DNA of 64,000 nt from Kofleriaceae bacterium (GTDB taxonomy: Bacteria > Myxococcota_A > Polyangia > Haliangiales > Haliangiaceae): contig JAGPCO010000003.1 in the NCBI GenBank assembly GCA_018058095.1, positions 32,199 to 96,198 of the forward strand, given 5' to 3'. A model generated the notes under the pieces. The model ran no database searches, was not told where the DNA came from, and saw only the letters and a list, made by a program, of their open reading frames with translations. This document shows, in pieces, positions 9,382 to 17,446 of the stretch. Numbering within the stretch: the first letter of the stretch is position 1; the number at the start of each line of letters is the position of its first letter. A program made the translations under genes and the position numbers.

Positions 9382-9531
9382 GCCGGGGCCCGGGCTGGCG
9401 TCAACGCCGGTGCCGGCCGAGTCGTCACCGGCGCAGGCGGCGTGCAGGAGCGGTAGCGCGGCCGCGCCGTAGGCCAGGCGGCGCAACAGCTCGCGCCGGT
9501 GCAGCCACGACGATGGCGTGGTGGGATGGAC
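9382..9531 (-). pseudogene. Remnant of a lipoprotein leader
   Basis: Read on the minus strand from about 9531, the frame gives HRRELLRRLAYGAAALP followed by LLHAACAGDDSAGTG: a twin-arginine-like or Sec leader, a lipobox (LHAAC) and the acidic linker typical of lipoproteins in this window. There is no start codon of its own; the hexamer array abuts its 5' side. It runs into antisense of the response regulator on the other side. I interpret it as the 5' fragment of a lipoprotein gene destroyed by the rearrangement that placed the repeats here. Confidence 0.4.
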
Positions 9532-9538
9532 CGTCGTG

Positions 9539-9600
9539 GTAGTCGTAGTCGTAGTCGTAGTCGTAGTCGTAGTCGTAGTCGTAGTCGTAGTCGTAGTCGT
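9539..9600. repeat. Tandem hexamer array (GTAGTC)n
   Basis: About ten uninterrupted copies of GTAGTC run from 9539 to 9600 and grade into GTCGTG units at both sides. It abuts the left arm of the 60-bp inverted repeat. Related GTC/GTG-rich sequence lies at 10021-10050 and 22080-22132, but only here has it expanded as a clean array. Slipped-strand length change is expected. Confidence 0.9.
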
Positions 9601-10035
9601 GGTCGTGGACCTTGACGGCGACGGCGACGTGGAGGTGGACGCCACCTTTGACGCAGCCCACCGCGACGCACGGCCGATGCACTTGGCATGCTCAGCTTCT
9701 AGCGTCTCGACGTCTATCAACGAGCCATCGAATTTCTTGCCTTGGGCTACGACCTCGTCGATGTCTTGCCGCGCGGTCATCCCGATCGCGTGGACCAGTT
9801 GACCCGAGCCGCCGAGTCCGTCGTGCGCAACATCGCCGAAGGTGCGGGCCGTTGGTCCGAAGCCGACAGCTCGACGTCATGAAGTTGCGCAAGCTCATCA
9901 CCGAGGAGCGCTTGGTACGTGGCGCCAAGCTGCTCGAAGGTGTCGTTGCAATGCGCACGAAGATGATCTGAGAGTTGCGTCAAAGGTGGCGACCACCTCC
10001 ACGTCGCCGTCGCCGTCAAGGTCCACGACCACGAC
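9596..10035. repeat. 60-bp inverted repeat enclosing a dead four-helix-bundle gene
   Basis: Arms at 9596-9655 and 9976-10035 are reverse complements of each other with one mismatch seen (GGTGGACGCC against GGTGGTCGCC). They enclose 320 bases containing the pseudogene at 9688-9971 almost exactly. The arrangement looks like a small mobile cassette or a duplicated end. No transposase is encoded inside. Confidence 0.85.
9688..9971 (+). pseudogene. Four-helix-bundle (23S rRNA IVS-type) protein, broken
   Basis: The reading starts MLSF, hits TAG at 9700-9702, and continues RLDVYQRAIEFLALGYD, LPRGHPDRVDQLTRAAES and VVRNIAEGAGRWSEAD. It then shifts frame and resumes as QLDVMKLRKLITEERL and GAKLLEGVVAMRTKMI with stop at 9971. 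This is the four-helix-bundle family found inside 23S rRNA intervening sequences and as stand-alone genes (usually about 120 residues). Two lesions are visible: a nonsense codon at position 5, where the family has Glu or Lys, and an internal deletion of roughly 20-25 codons with a frameshift. The total length of 284 bases is not a multiple of three. Confidence 0.8.
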
Positions 10036-10071
10036 GACGACCACGTCGACGTCAACGCCAATTAGGGACAC
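10027..10071. repeat. 45-bp repeat shared with the IS remnant at 22 kb
   Basis: These 45 bases are the exact reverse complement of 22056-22100. The shared block includes the sequence TGTCCCTAATTGGCG, which at 22 kb lies at the terminal inverted repeat of an insertion-sequence remnant. This marks 10071 as the end of a related, decayed element. Confidence 0.85.
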
Positions 10072-10075
10072 GCCC

Positions 10076-11593
10076 CTAGCCCGGCGGCAGCGCCGGTCCC
10101 ATCAGCGTCACCTCGAGCCCACCCTCGGCCCGGTTGTCGAAGGCCAGGGCGAACCCGTGCAGGCGCGCCACGGTGTGGGTGATGTGCAGGCCCAGGCCAT
10201 GGCCGCCGGTGCTGCGGCCGCGGGCGGCGTCGCCGCGGAAGCCACGCTCGACCAGGCGACCGAGCTCGGCCTCGGCGATACCGGGCCCATCGTCGAGGAC
10301 CCGGACCACGAAGCGGTCGCCGGCCAGGCGGTCGACCACGACCGCGACGTGGCCGCCGCGCCGGTTGTAGCGGATGGCGTTGTAGACCAGGTTGCTGACC
10401 GCCTGCTCGATCATCGTCAGGTCGGCGTCGATCCGCAGCGGCGCCTCCGGTACGCCGCTGTCGAGCTCGATGCCGCGCTCGCTGGCGATGGGGCGGTGCC
10501 GGGCCAGGACCCGGGCCACCAGGGCGCCGAGGTCGACCGGCGAGCGTTCGATCTGTGGCTCGGCCACGTCGACCCGCGCCGCCACGCCGAGGTTGTGGAT
10601 GAGCGCGCCGAGGTAGTGCGCCTCGTCCATCGCGCTGGCGACCTTGGCCTCGACCTGGGCCGGGTCGGCTCGCACCGCCGGGTCGCGCAGCGCCGCCAGG
10701 TGCTGACCGAGCACCGTCAGCGGGATCATCGTGTCGTGGGTGGTGTTGGCCAGGAACTCACGCAGCACCCGCTCGCGGTCGTCGCGAGCGGTGAGCTGGC
10801 GCCGGACCTCGCCGGTGGCGGCGGCGAAGGCTCGGCTCAGGTCGCCGACCTCGTCGCGGGCCGGATCGAGCGCCACGCCGGCGCCGGTGAACCCGGTGGC
10901 GGCGGCGGCCTGGACCTGCGCGGTCAGGCGGCGGATGCGCCGCACCACCGGGCCGATCGCCAGCATGACCATGGCCAGCACCGCGACCAGCGGCAGCAGC
11001 CAGATCGGGCTGGCCGGCAGCAGCGCGCCCAGGAAGCCCGGCGTGGTCGTGCCGCGGGTGACGATGATGGCGCACGGGCCGGCCGGCCAGTCGGTCCGGA
11101 CCGCGACGGTCACGTCGGCGGCGAAGGTCGACGGCGCGACCGCGACCCAGTCGCGGCTGGCCAGCGCGGCCCGCACCGAAGCCGGCAGCGGTGGCGCCGC
11201 TGGATCGACCGCGGACAGATCGCCGGCGTGGGCGTGGAACCGCGGCGGCGCCCCGCGCGGGCCGAGCGGTGGCGGCCGGGGTGGTCCCTCGTCCCGGTCC
11301 GGCCCGAGGGGCCCGAGCTCATCCGGTCCCGGGCCTTCGCCCACTGGCCCTGGTCCGCGTGACCCTGGCCCGTGTGGCCCTGGCCCGTGCCGGTGCGGCC
11401 CGCGGCTCCAGCCGACCGGATCGGCCTCGCACCGCGCCCGCGCGCCTGGCTCGTCGAGGCGAGCCCGGGTGATGCGCACCAGCGCGTCCTCGGCGGCGCG
11501 GTGGCGGCTGCGGGCGTCGAGCCAGATCAGGCCGATCACCATCGGCACCGCGACCGCGACGGTGGCCACCACCAGGCGCGCGCGTAGCCTCAC
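10076..11593 (-). CDS. Membrane sensor histidine kinase with Gly/Pro/His-rich sensor loop
   Basis: Predicted two-pass sensor kinase of 505 residues from a GTG at 11593 (GAGGA just upstream); an in-frame GTG at 11650 would add 19 residues without helping the membrane segment. Segments: TM1 LVVATVAVAVPMVIGLIWL; a periplasmic loop with a low-complexity stretch of GP/HGPG units (about residues 75-125); TM2 IWLLPLVAVLAMVMLAIG; HAMP-like region; H-box FLANTTHDTMIPLTVL; N-box NLVYNAIRYN; G1 DDGPGI; G2 GGHGLGLHI. The H-box Glu/Asp after His is Asp. Probably phosphorylates the convergent response regulator at 8716-9378. Confidence 0.88.
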   Translation of the reverse strand: MRLRARLVVATVAVAVPMVIGLIWLDARSRHRAAEDALVRITRARLDEPGARARCEADPVGWSRGPHRHGPGPHGPGSRGPGPVGEGPGPDELGPLGPDRDEGPPRPPPLGPRGAPPRFHAHAGDLSAVDPAAPPLPASVRAALASRDWVAVAPSTFAADVTVAVRTDWPAGPCAIIVTRGTTTPGFLGALLPASPIWLLPLVAVLAMVMLAIGPVVRRIRRLTAQVQAAAATGFTGAGVALDPARDEVGDLSRAFAAATGEVRRQLTARDDRERVLREFLANTTHDTMIPLTVLGQHLAALRDPAVRADPAQVEAKVASAMDEAHYLGALIHNLGVAARVDVAEPQIERSPVDLGALVARVLARHRPIASERGIELDSGVPEAPLRIDADLTMIEQAVSNLVYNAIRYNRRGGHVAVVVDRLAGDRFVVRVLDDGPGIAEAELGRLVERGFRGDAARGRSTGGHGLGLHITHTVARLHGFALAFDNRAEGGLEVTLMGPALPPG

Positions 11594-11773
11594 GCCGTCC
11601 TCGCCGTCGGCGCCGCCGCGTTCGCCATGCGCCGATCCTGGCGCGGGCACCTTACGCCGGTCCTACGCGGCCCCGACCGGAGCACGCGTGCCCCCGCACG
11701 GCCGCGCCTGCCCCGGGGGTTCATCGCGGCCCGAACTCGACCAGGTACGTCAGCCCGGCCCGGCCGGTCGCCG

Positions 11774-12718
11774 TCACGGGACGACGACGAACTCGCGCTT
11801 CATCAGGTTGATCAGGTTCTGGGCGGCGTCGAGGTCGGTGCCGGGATAGCTGTCGAGCACCTTCTGCAGCGAGCCGTGGTCGAGCACGAGCTGGAAGGTG
11901 TCGAGCTCGCCGTGCGACAGGTCGCGCAGCTTGCCGGCCAGCGGGGTGGGCACCGCCAGCGGCGAGCCCATCGGCGGCAGCTGGCGCTGCAGGTTGCGGA
12001 ACTCGTCGAGCTGGCGCATGCCCTCCATGAGCAGGCCCTCGGTCGACTCCTGGATCTCCTCGAGCACCTGCAGCTCGACCGACGGCTCCAGCTCGAAGGT
12101 GCCGGTCAGCCAGGTCAGCATCCGGTAGATCGCCTTCTGCGGGTTGACCGTGAAGTCGTCGTTGATGGCGGCGAAGTACAGCTGGCCCTTGCGCAGGTAG
12201 ATCTTGCCGACGCTGGTGCCGTTGTTGACCTGCAGCACGCCCGACTTGCGGCTGGTCGACAGCAGCTGCAACAGGTCGGGCAGCGGGATCTCCTCGATCG
12301 CGCCCGACATCGGCCGGCCCATGGTCTGCTGCCGGCCGGCGCCCTGCTTCTCGAGCTGCTCGCGCGCGGCCCGCTCGGTGTCGGCGGTGACCACCGCGGC
12401 GGCGCCACCCTCGGGCGCGACCACCTTGATGATCGAGGTGCCGACGAGGATGCGGTCGCCCTCGCTGAGGCGGGCTCGGCCGGCGATCTTCTCGCCGTTG
12501 ACGAACGTGCCGTTGGTCGAGCCGATGTCCTGGATGAAGATGTCGCCGTCGGTGGTGGTGATCTTCGCGTGCCGGCGCGACACCATGTCCTCGACCAGCA
12601 CCATGTCGAGGTCGCTCGACCGACCGATGATGATCTCCCGGTTCATGCGCAGCGGAAACTCGCCCCCCTGGTACTTGCCAGAGATGAAGCGAAGCGCGAA
12701 GCGGGGCCGATCAGTCAT
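11774..12718 (-). CDS. FHA and DUF4388 domain protein
   Basis: Cytoplasmic protein of 314 residues starting MTDRPRFALRF. Residues 1-95 form an FHA phosphothreonine-binding domain: IIIGRSSDLDMVL, SRRHAKI and DIGSTNGTFVNG carry the binding residues. After a short charged linker, residues 140-235 match DUF4388 (the PatA-like N-terminal domain): LPDLLQLLSTSRKSGVLQV, GKIYLRKGQLYFA and AIYRMLTWLTGTFEL. This pairing is common in myxobacterial signalling proteins. Kinases that could phosphorylate its partners are encoded nearby (19901-21493). Confidence 0.88.
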   Translation of the reverse strand: MTDRPRFALRFISGKYQGGEFPLRMNREIIIGRSSDLDMVLVEDMVSRRHAKITTTDGDIFIQDIGSTNGTFVNGEKIAGRARLSEGDRILVGTSIIKVVAPEGGAAAVVTADTERAAREQLEKQGAGRQQTMGRPMSGAIEEIPLPDLLQLLSTSRKSGVLQVNNGTSVGKIYLRKGQLYFAAINDDFTVNPQKAIYRMLTWLTGTFELEPSVELQVLEEIQESTEGLLMEGMRQLDEFRNLQRQLPPMGSPLAVPTPLAGKLRDLSHGELDTFQLVLDHGSLQKVLDSYPGTDLDAAQNLINLMKREFVVVP

Positions 12719-12920
12719 CGTCGGGGATTGGGCAGGCACACGAGTCGCTCGGGGCGAGGGAGAAAAAGCATAAGGCTGGCAGGACCTTGAGGCAAGAAGC
12801 TGAGCCGTCCGTAACACGCAGACCGACATCGGGCTGCTGGGCCGGGCTGGCGCCGCGGTCCAGGCCGGGCGGGTGGCGGCCCTGGCTGGCTGGCCGGTTG
12901 GCCGGGCATGGGCGGTAGGG

Positions 12921-13895
12921 CTATCCGGAGTGGTCCGGCCCGTCGTCGTCGTCGTCGGCCTGGCCCTGGTCGGCGGCCGGGCCCGCGGGGTCGGCCGGGG
13001 CCTCGGCCCGGGGTTCCCCGCCGGCTGGGCGCAGGATGGCCGCGAGCCGCCGGTACACGTCCTCCGACACCACCAGGCTGGAGTGGCCGAGGGGCACCGT
13101 CACCGTGCTGGCCCCTGGTAGGCGGGTCGTGGCCAGGGGGACCACCCAGTCGCGGGCGGCGGCGATGGTCGAGATCTCGACACCTTGCGGCAGGGGCCCC
13201 TGGGCCAGCTCATCCAGGAACCGGCTGCGCGGCAGCAGCTGCCACGACGACGTCGACAGGAGCCCGAGGGTGGCGATGCCGGCCATGGCGATCCAGGTGC
13301 CGCGCACCGGGGTGCCCATCATGACCAGCTTGCGGACCCGCAGGTGCCCTCCCAGCTTCTTGACGTAGTACAGGCCGATCAGGCCACCCATCGAGTGACC
13401 GATGATGTCGATCTTCTGGCCCCGGCTCTCGGCCAGGATGCGCTCGATCTTGCGGTGGATGAGGAAGGCCGACCGGCGGATGTCGCGGGTGTTGAGCGGG
13501 CCGATGTTGAACGACACGACGACGAAGCCGTCCTCGACCAGGCGGCGCTCGAGCAGGTACATCGAGCCGCGCGTGCCGAGGAAGCCGTGGATGAGCAGCA
13601 CGACGGGCGCGTCGGGGCTGGCGTGCTCGAAGCTGAGCTGGCGCTGGACCCGGTTGCCGCGGGCCAGGTGGCGCAGGTACGACAGGCCGTCGGCGCCGCC
13701 GGTGAGGTCCTGGCCGACCGAGCTGCGGCGGCCGAGCCAGCGCGCCGGCGCCTCGGCGGCCCAGCGCGCCAGCCAGCCGTAACGCGCCAGCGGCGCGGTG
13801 TGGCGTTCGTGCCGGTTGTGGGGCGAGTCGGGGTCGTCCGGATCGCCCGGATCGGGGCGATCCTCGCCGCCCTGGCGGCCGCGGCGGCGGCTCAT
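12921..13895 (-). CDS. Alpha/beta hydrolase, lipase/PGAP1-like
   Basis: Protein of 324 residues; start ATG at 13895 overlaps the stop of the gene before it. An arginine/aspartate-rich head is followed by the hydrolase core: oxyanion segment VVLLIHGFLGTRGSMY, nucleophile elbow IIGHSMGGLIGLYYV (Ser), probable acid in AARDWVVP and catalytic His in VPLGHSSLV. The C-terminus is low-complexity and acidic (DDDDDGPDHSG). Best read as an esterase or lipase of the PGAP1-like group; no signal peptide, so cytoplasmic or membrane-associated. Substrate unknown. Confidence 0.82.
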   Translation of the reverse strand: MSRRRGRQGGEDRPDPGDPDDPDSPHNRHERHTAPLARYGWLARWAAEAPARWLGRRSSVGQDLTGGADGLSYLRHLARGNRVQRQLSFEHASPDAPVVLLIHGFLGTRGSMYLLERRLVEDGFVVVSFNIGPLNTRDIRRSAFLIHRKIERILAESRGQKIDIIGHSMGGLIGLYYVKKLGGHLRVRKLVMMGTPVRGTWIAMAGIATLGLLSTSSWQLLPRSRFLDELAQGPLPQGVEISTIAAARDWVVPLATTRLPGASTVTVPLGHSSLVVSEDVYRRLAAILRPAGGEPRAEAPADPAGPAADQGQADDDDDGPDHSG

Positions 13896-14689
13896 GGGCC
13901 GCGGTAGTCGGAGAACCCTTCCGCCGTCCACCGCGAGCACTCCTTGGCGTACGCGTGGCTGGCCGCCGCGACGCTGGGGTACTCGACCACCCGCCATTGA
14001 CCCCGGCGCCCGACCGGGCCGAACCGGGTGATGACCACCGCGCTCTCGCGGTAGACCAGCGCAAACTCCTGGCCGGCACCACCGCCGCGCCGGAGCGAGC
14101 GTGAGTCGCCGGGCGGCACGAGGCCGGGTGGTGGCCACGGCTCGTCGGGGTGACCGTCGGGGATCTCGCGTGGACCCGGCATCAGCGGCGGCACCACCGC
14201 CGGCAGCGCCGGGGCGGACGCGACCGGCACGTCGGGCGCACCCAGGCCGGGCGGGAACTCGACCTCGCCGCTGGCCGACATCACCGGGCGCGGCATACGC
14301 CGGGTGGCGTGGCTGAGGTCCGCCTCGTGTTCGGTCGGCAGCCGGGACCGGCTGGCCGGCTCGTCGACGGTGTCGCCGTCGGCGCCGGTGCGGGGCAGGG
14401 CGGTCGGGCCGGTGTCGACGGTGGTGGCGTCGCGGATCGGGGCCGCGACGGCGGCGGCGGCGGCGACCTGGGTCGGGCCGGGCGCGGCAGCGGCGGCGGC
14501 GGCGGTGGCGGCAGCGGCGGCGGTGGCGGCTGGCTCGGCGGTGGCGGCCGGTGATGGCGGCGCGGCGGGGACCTCGGTCGGCTCGTCGTCCGTGGACGTG
14601 TCGTCGCTGGGCCCGGCCGGCCGGGTGCGCCGGGCGGGTGCGCGCAGCCGGGAGACCGTCAGGCGCGATCGGGTGGGCGGCTGGGCCAT
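13892..14689 (-). CDS. Protein with C-terminal WGR-like domain
   Basis: Protein of 265 residues starting MAQPPTRSRLTVSRL; an upstream GTG-type extension to 14737 is possible. Residues 1-205 are low complexity (Ala, Pro, Thr runs). The last 60 residues read FALVYRESAVVITRFGPVG, RRGQWRVVEYPS and ECSRWTAEGFSDYR, which follow the WGR pattern (aromatic-Gly-x-Val-Gly, Gly-Gln, Phe/Tyr, spaced Ala, final Gly-Tyr/Phe). WGR domains occur in PARPs and bacterial regulators and can bind nucleic acid. Its stop overlaps the hydrolase start by four bases, so the two are coupled. The domain match is by eye. Confidence 0.6.
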   Translation of the reverse strand: MAQPPTRSRLTVSRLRAPARRTRPAGPSDDTSTDDEPTEVPAAPPSPAATAEPAATAAAAATAAAAAAAPGPTQVAAAAAVAAPIRDATTVDTGPTALPRTGADGDTVDEPASRSRLPTEHEADLSHATRRMPRPVMSASGEVEFPPGLGAPDVPVASAPALPAVVPPLMPGPREIPDGHPDEPWPPPGLVPPGDSRSLRRGGGAGQEFALVYRESAVVITRFGPVGRRGQWRVVEYPSVAAASHAYAKECSRWTAEGFSDYRGP

Positions 14690-14786
14690 GGCCTGATGTT
14701 GACGAGCCCAGCCCCGCAGGGCAAGGGCCGGCGACATCGTGCGTCAGGTCCCCGCCCACCACAGGAGTTTCGGTAGAGTGGAGCTT

Positions 14787-17432
14787 GTGAGCGACGGCGG
14801 TCCATCGAACCGGCTCGGCCGGTACCACCTGATGGAGCCCATCGGTGGCGGGCCGTGCGGAGAGGTGTTCCGCGCCAAGGTGTACGGGGTGGCCGGCCTG
14901 GAGCGGCAGTTCGCGGTCAAGCGGCTGTTTCCGGCGGTGGTGGCGGCGGCCAAGGTGCCCGGCCAGCTGTCGACGGCGGCCCGGGCCTACGGCAGCCTCG
15001 ATCACCCGCGCATCGCCCGCCTGGCCGAGTTCGGCGTGTCGAGCGGGGTGACGTTCACCGCGACGGAGATGGCGCCCGGGCTCGACCTGGCCCGGCTCGC
15101 CGCCGACAGCCAGCTGGCCGGGCGACCGATCTTGCCTGGCTCGGCGCTGGCGCTGGTGGCCCAGGCGGCGCGCGCCGTCGGCTACGCCCACGGCCGCGGC
15201 ATCTCCCACCTCGGCGTCGCGCCGACCAACCTCATCATCAGCGCCGACGGCGACGTCAAGATCACCGACGTCGGCATCCTGCACGCGACGCTGCCGGACC
15301 GGCCGGGCCACGACCGCCGCTTCGCGGTGCGGGTGCAGTACCTCGCGCCCGAGCAGCTGACCGGCGAGGCGACCTCGGCGGCGACCGACGTGTTCGCGCT
15401 CGGGGTCATCGCCTACGAGCTGGTGTGTGGTCAGCGGGTGTTCCAGGGCGCGACCCAGGAGGACGTGGCGCAGGCGGTCATCGCCGGCCAGGTGCCGACG
15501 GTCGACCTGCCGCGGCCGCTGCTGCGTGTGCTGCAGCGCTGCGTCGCCCGCTCCCCGTTCGAGCGCTTCCCCGACGCGCGCGCCTTCGCCGACGCGCTCG
15601 ATGCCGCGCTGCGGGTGTCGCCGGTGGCCGGGACCCGGCGCGAGATCGGCGACGTCGTCGCCAGCGCGCTCGAGCGGCTCGCGGTCCTGCAGGACAGCGC
15701 GGCCTCGGGCGCGATCGCCCTCAACCTGCCGGCGCAGCTCGGCCTGGCGCCCGAGCCGGGCCGGGGCGGCGAGCCCGCGCCGGCGCACACCCTGCTCGGG
15801 GTGGCGGCGATCCCGCCGCCGTCGACGTTCACCCCGGGCGGCGTGGCCCAGCCGCCGGTGCCGGCGCCGGCGGCGGCGGCGCCGAAGGCGTTCCGCGCGC
15901 CCGCGGTGATCCCGGTCATCCCGGCCCGGCCCGGCGATCCACGCCCGGCGACGGACCCGAGCGGCACGGCGCCCGCAGCGGCGCCGCTGGCCGCGCCGCC
16001 GGCGCCGCTGGCCGTGCCGCCGGCGCTGACCCCGCCGGTGCCACTGGCGGCGCCGGTGTCATTGGCGCCGCTGACGGGCGGGTCCGCAACACCACCGGCG
16101 CCGCTGCCGCCGCCGGCCGCGCCGCCGCCACCGCCGTTGCGCGCTCCCTCGCCGGCGCTGACCCCACCGGGGGCGCCTGGGCGCGCGCCGTCGGGGGCCG
16201 CCACCCTCATCGGTGCGCCCATGGTCATCCCCTCGGTGGTCGGTTCGCCTCCTCGCGTCAGCCGTGAGGTCCGGCGCGATCCGCCGCCGTCGGCCGACAT
16301 CCCCAGCGTCGATGGCGCCGTGGCGCAGGCGTCGGAGACCCTCGACCTCGAGCCGCTGCCCCCGGTGATGAGCCTGCCGGCCGCGCCGACGCAGCCGACG
16401 GTGGTGCAAGGGCCGCCACAGGGCCCAGCGCTGTCGCCGACGCTCGCGCCGCCGCCGACGTTCGCACCACCACCTGGGCAGGGTCATGCGCCGGGGCAGG
16501 GCTACCCGCCGGGGCCGGGGCAGGGCTACCCGCCGGGGCCGGGGCAGGGCTACCCGCCGGGGCCAGGGCCGGGCTACCCGCCGGGGCCGCCTGGGCATTT
16601 CGGCGCGTCCATGCTCGGCGCGCAGCCGCGACGTTCGCGCCTGCTGTGGCCACTGATCGGCCTGGTCGTGGTGGGCGGCGCGGCCGGCGCGGGCTGGTGG
16701 TGGTCGCAACGTGGGCCGAGCGCGCCGGCCACCACGGGGCCGGTCGCCGGTGGCGACGCCGGACCGCGAGTGGCCGTGGGTGCGGATGCCGGGGTCGCGG
16801 TCGTCACCGCGGGTGAGGACGCTGGACGGCCGGGTGGATCCGACGCGGCGTCAGCGGTGGTGAGCGTGGCCGACGCGGCGCCGACGGTGGCGAGCGTGGC
16901 CGACGCGGCGCCGGTGGTGGCGAGCGCGGCCGACGCGGCGCCGGCGGTGGCGGCGGGCAACCCGCCCGACTCCGTCCCGGATCGCCCGACCGGCGCCTCG
17001 ACCGGGCCCGATGGCGACCTGATCCTCGACTCGACCCCGAGCCGGATCCGGGTCTTCCTCGACGGGGCCGACGTCGGCAAGACCCCCCTGACGCTGCCTG
17101 GCTCGGCCGACCGTCACTCGCTGGCGATGGCCGCGCCCGGCCACGAGCTGTACCTGGCCGAGGTCGATGGACGCGGCAAGTTCGCGATCACCCTGCGCGA
17201 GGTGGCGCCGGCCGAGGGCCCGGCTGGCATCAAGGTGCGCTGCAAGCAGAAGGATCGCTACTACGTGTTCCTCGACGGCAAGCCGACCGGCCAGCTATGC
17301 CCGAGCGAGCGGCTCGGGGTCGAGCTCGGCCCGCACGTGGTCGAGATCCACGATCTCGTCACCGAGACCCGTCGGCAGTTCCCGGTCACCGTCAAGGAGA
17401 CCCGCAACTCGCTGCGCGTGCGCGTCGACTGA
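14787..17432 (+). CDS. Ser/Thr kinase-like transmembrane protein, probable pseudokinase, with PEGA domain
   Basis: Protein of 881 residues from the GTG at 14787 (GGAG upstream; a GTG at 14778 is also possible). The kinase-like domain (10-280) keeps the Gly loop GGGPCGEVF and Lys in FAVKRLF, but the catalytic loop reads ISHLGVAPTNLII where active kinases have HRDxKPxN. The DFG is DVG and the APE is LAPEQ. With the HRD Asp absent, phosphotransfer is unlikely. A long Pro/Ala linker includes four YPPGPGQG-like repeats. A single membrane segment (LWPLIGLVVVGGAAGAGWWW) follows, then a D/A-rich spacer and a C-terminal PEGA-type domain (STPSRIRVFLDGADVGKTPL). Probably an inside-to-outside signalling or scaffold protein. 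Confidence 0.85.
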   Translation: MSDGGPSNRLGRYHLMEPIGGGPCGEVFRAKVYGVAGLERQFAVKRLFPAVVAAAKVPGQLSTAARAYGSLDHPRIARLAEFGVSSGVTFTATEMAPGLDLARLAADSQLAGRPILPGSALALVAQAARAVGYAHGRGISHLGVAPTNLIISADGDVKITDVGILHATLPDRPGHDRRFAVRVQYLAPEQLTGEATSAATDVFALGVIAYELVCGQRVFQGATQEDVAQAVIAGQVPTVDLPRPLLRVLQRCVARSPFERFPDARAFADALDAALRVSPVAGTRREIGDVVASALERLAVLQDSAASGAIALNLPAQLGLAPEPGRGGEPAPAHTLLGVAAIPPPSTFTPGGVAQPPVPAPAAAAPKAFRAPAVIPVIPARPGDPRPATDPSGTAPAAAPLAAPPAPLAVPPALTPPVPLAAPVSLAPLTGGSATPPAPLPPPAAPPPPPLRAPSPALTPPGAPGRAPSGAATLIGAPMVIPSVVGSPPRVSREVRRDPPPSADIPSVDGAVAQASETLDLEPLPPVMSLPAAPTQPTVVQGPPQGPALSPTLAPPPTFAPPPGQGHAPGQGYPPGPGQGYPPGPGQGYPPGPGPGYPPGPPGHFGASMLGAQPRRSRLLWPLIGLVVVGGAAGAGWWWSQRGPSAPATTGPVAGGDAGPRVAVGADAGVAVVTAGEDAGRPGGSDAASAVVSVADAAPTVASVADAAPVVASAADAAPAVAAGNPPDSVPDRPTGASTGPDGDLILDSTPSRIRVFLDGADVGKTPLTLPGSADRHSLAMAAPGHELYLAEVDGRGKFAITLREVAPAEGPAGIKVRCKQKDRYYVFLDGKPTGQLCPSERLGVELGPHVVEIHDLVTETRRQFPVTVKETRNSLRVRVD

Positions 17433-17446
17433 CCGCGACCGGCCCG

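Noticed and set aside
9539-9600. CRISPR array
   Set aside because: The repeat unit is six bases with no spacers, and no cas genes are near.
8557-9780. A 407-codon minus-strand frame with a poly-Thr stretch
   Set aside because: It reads through the hexamer array and antisense of the response regulator; only the leader-like part at 9382-9531 has coding character.
11594-11650. Upstream GTG start for the histidine kinase
   Set aside because: It would add 19 polar residues before the membrane segment and has a poorer ribosome site than the GTG at 11593.
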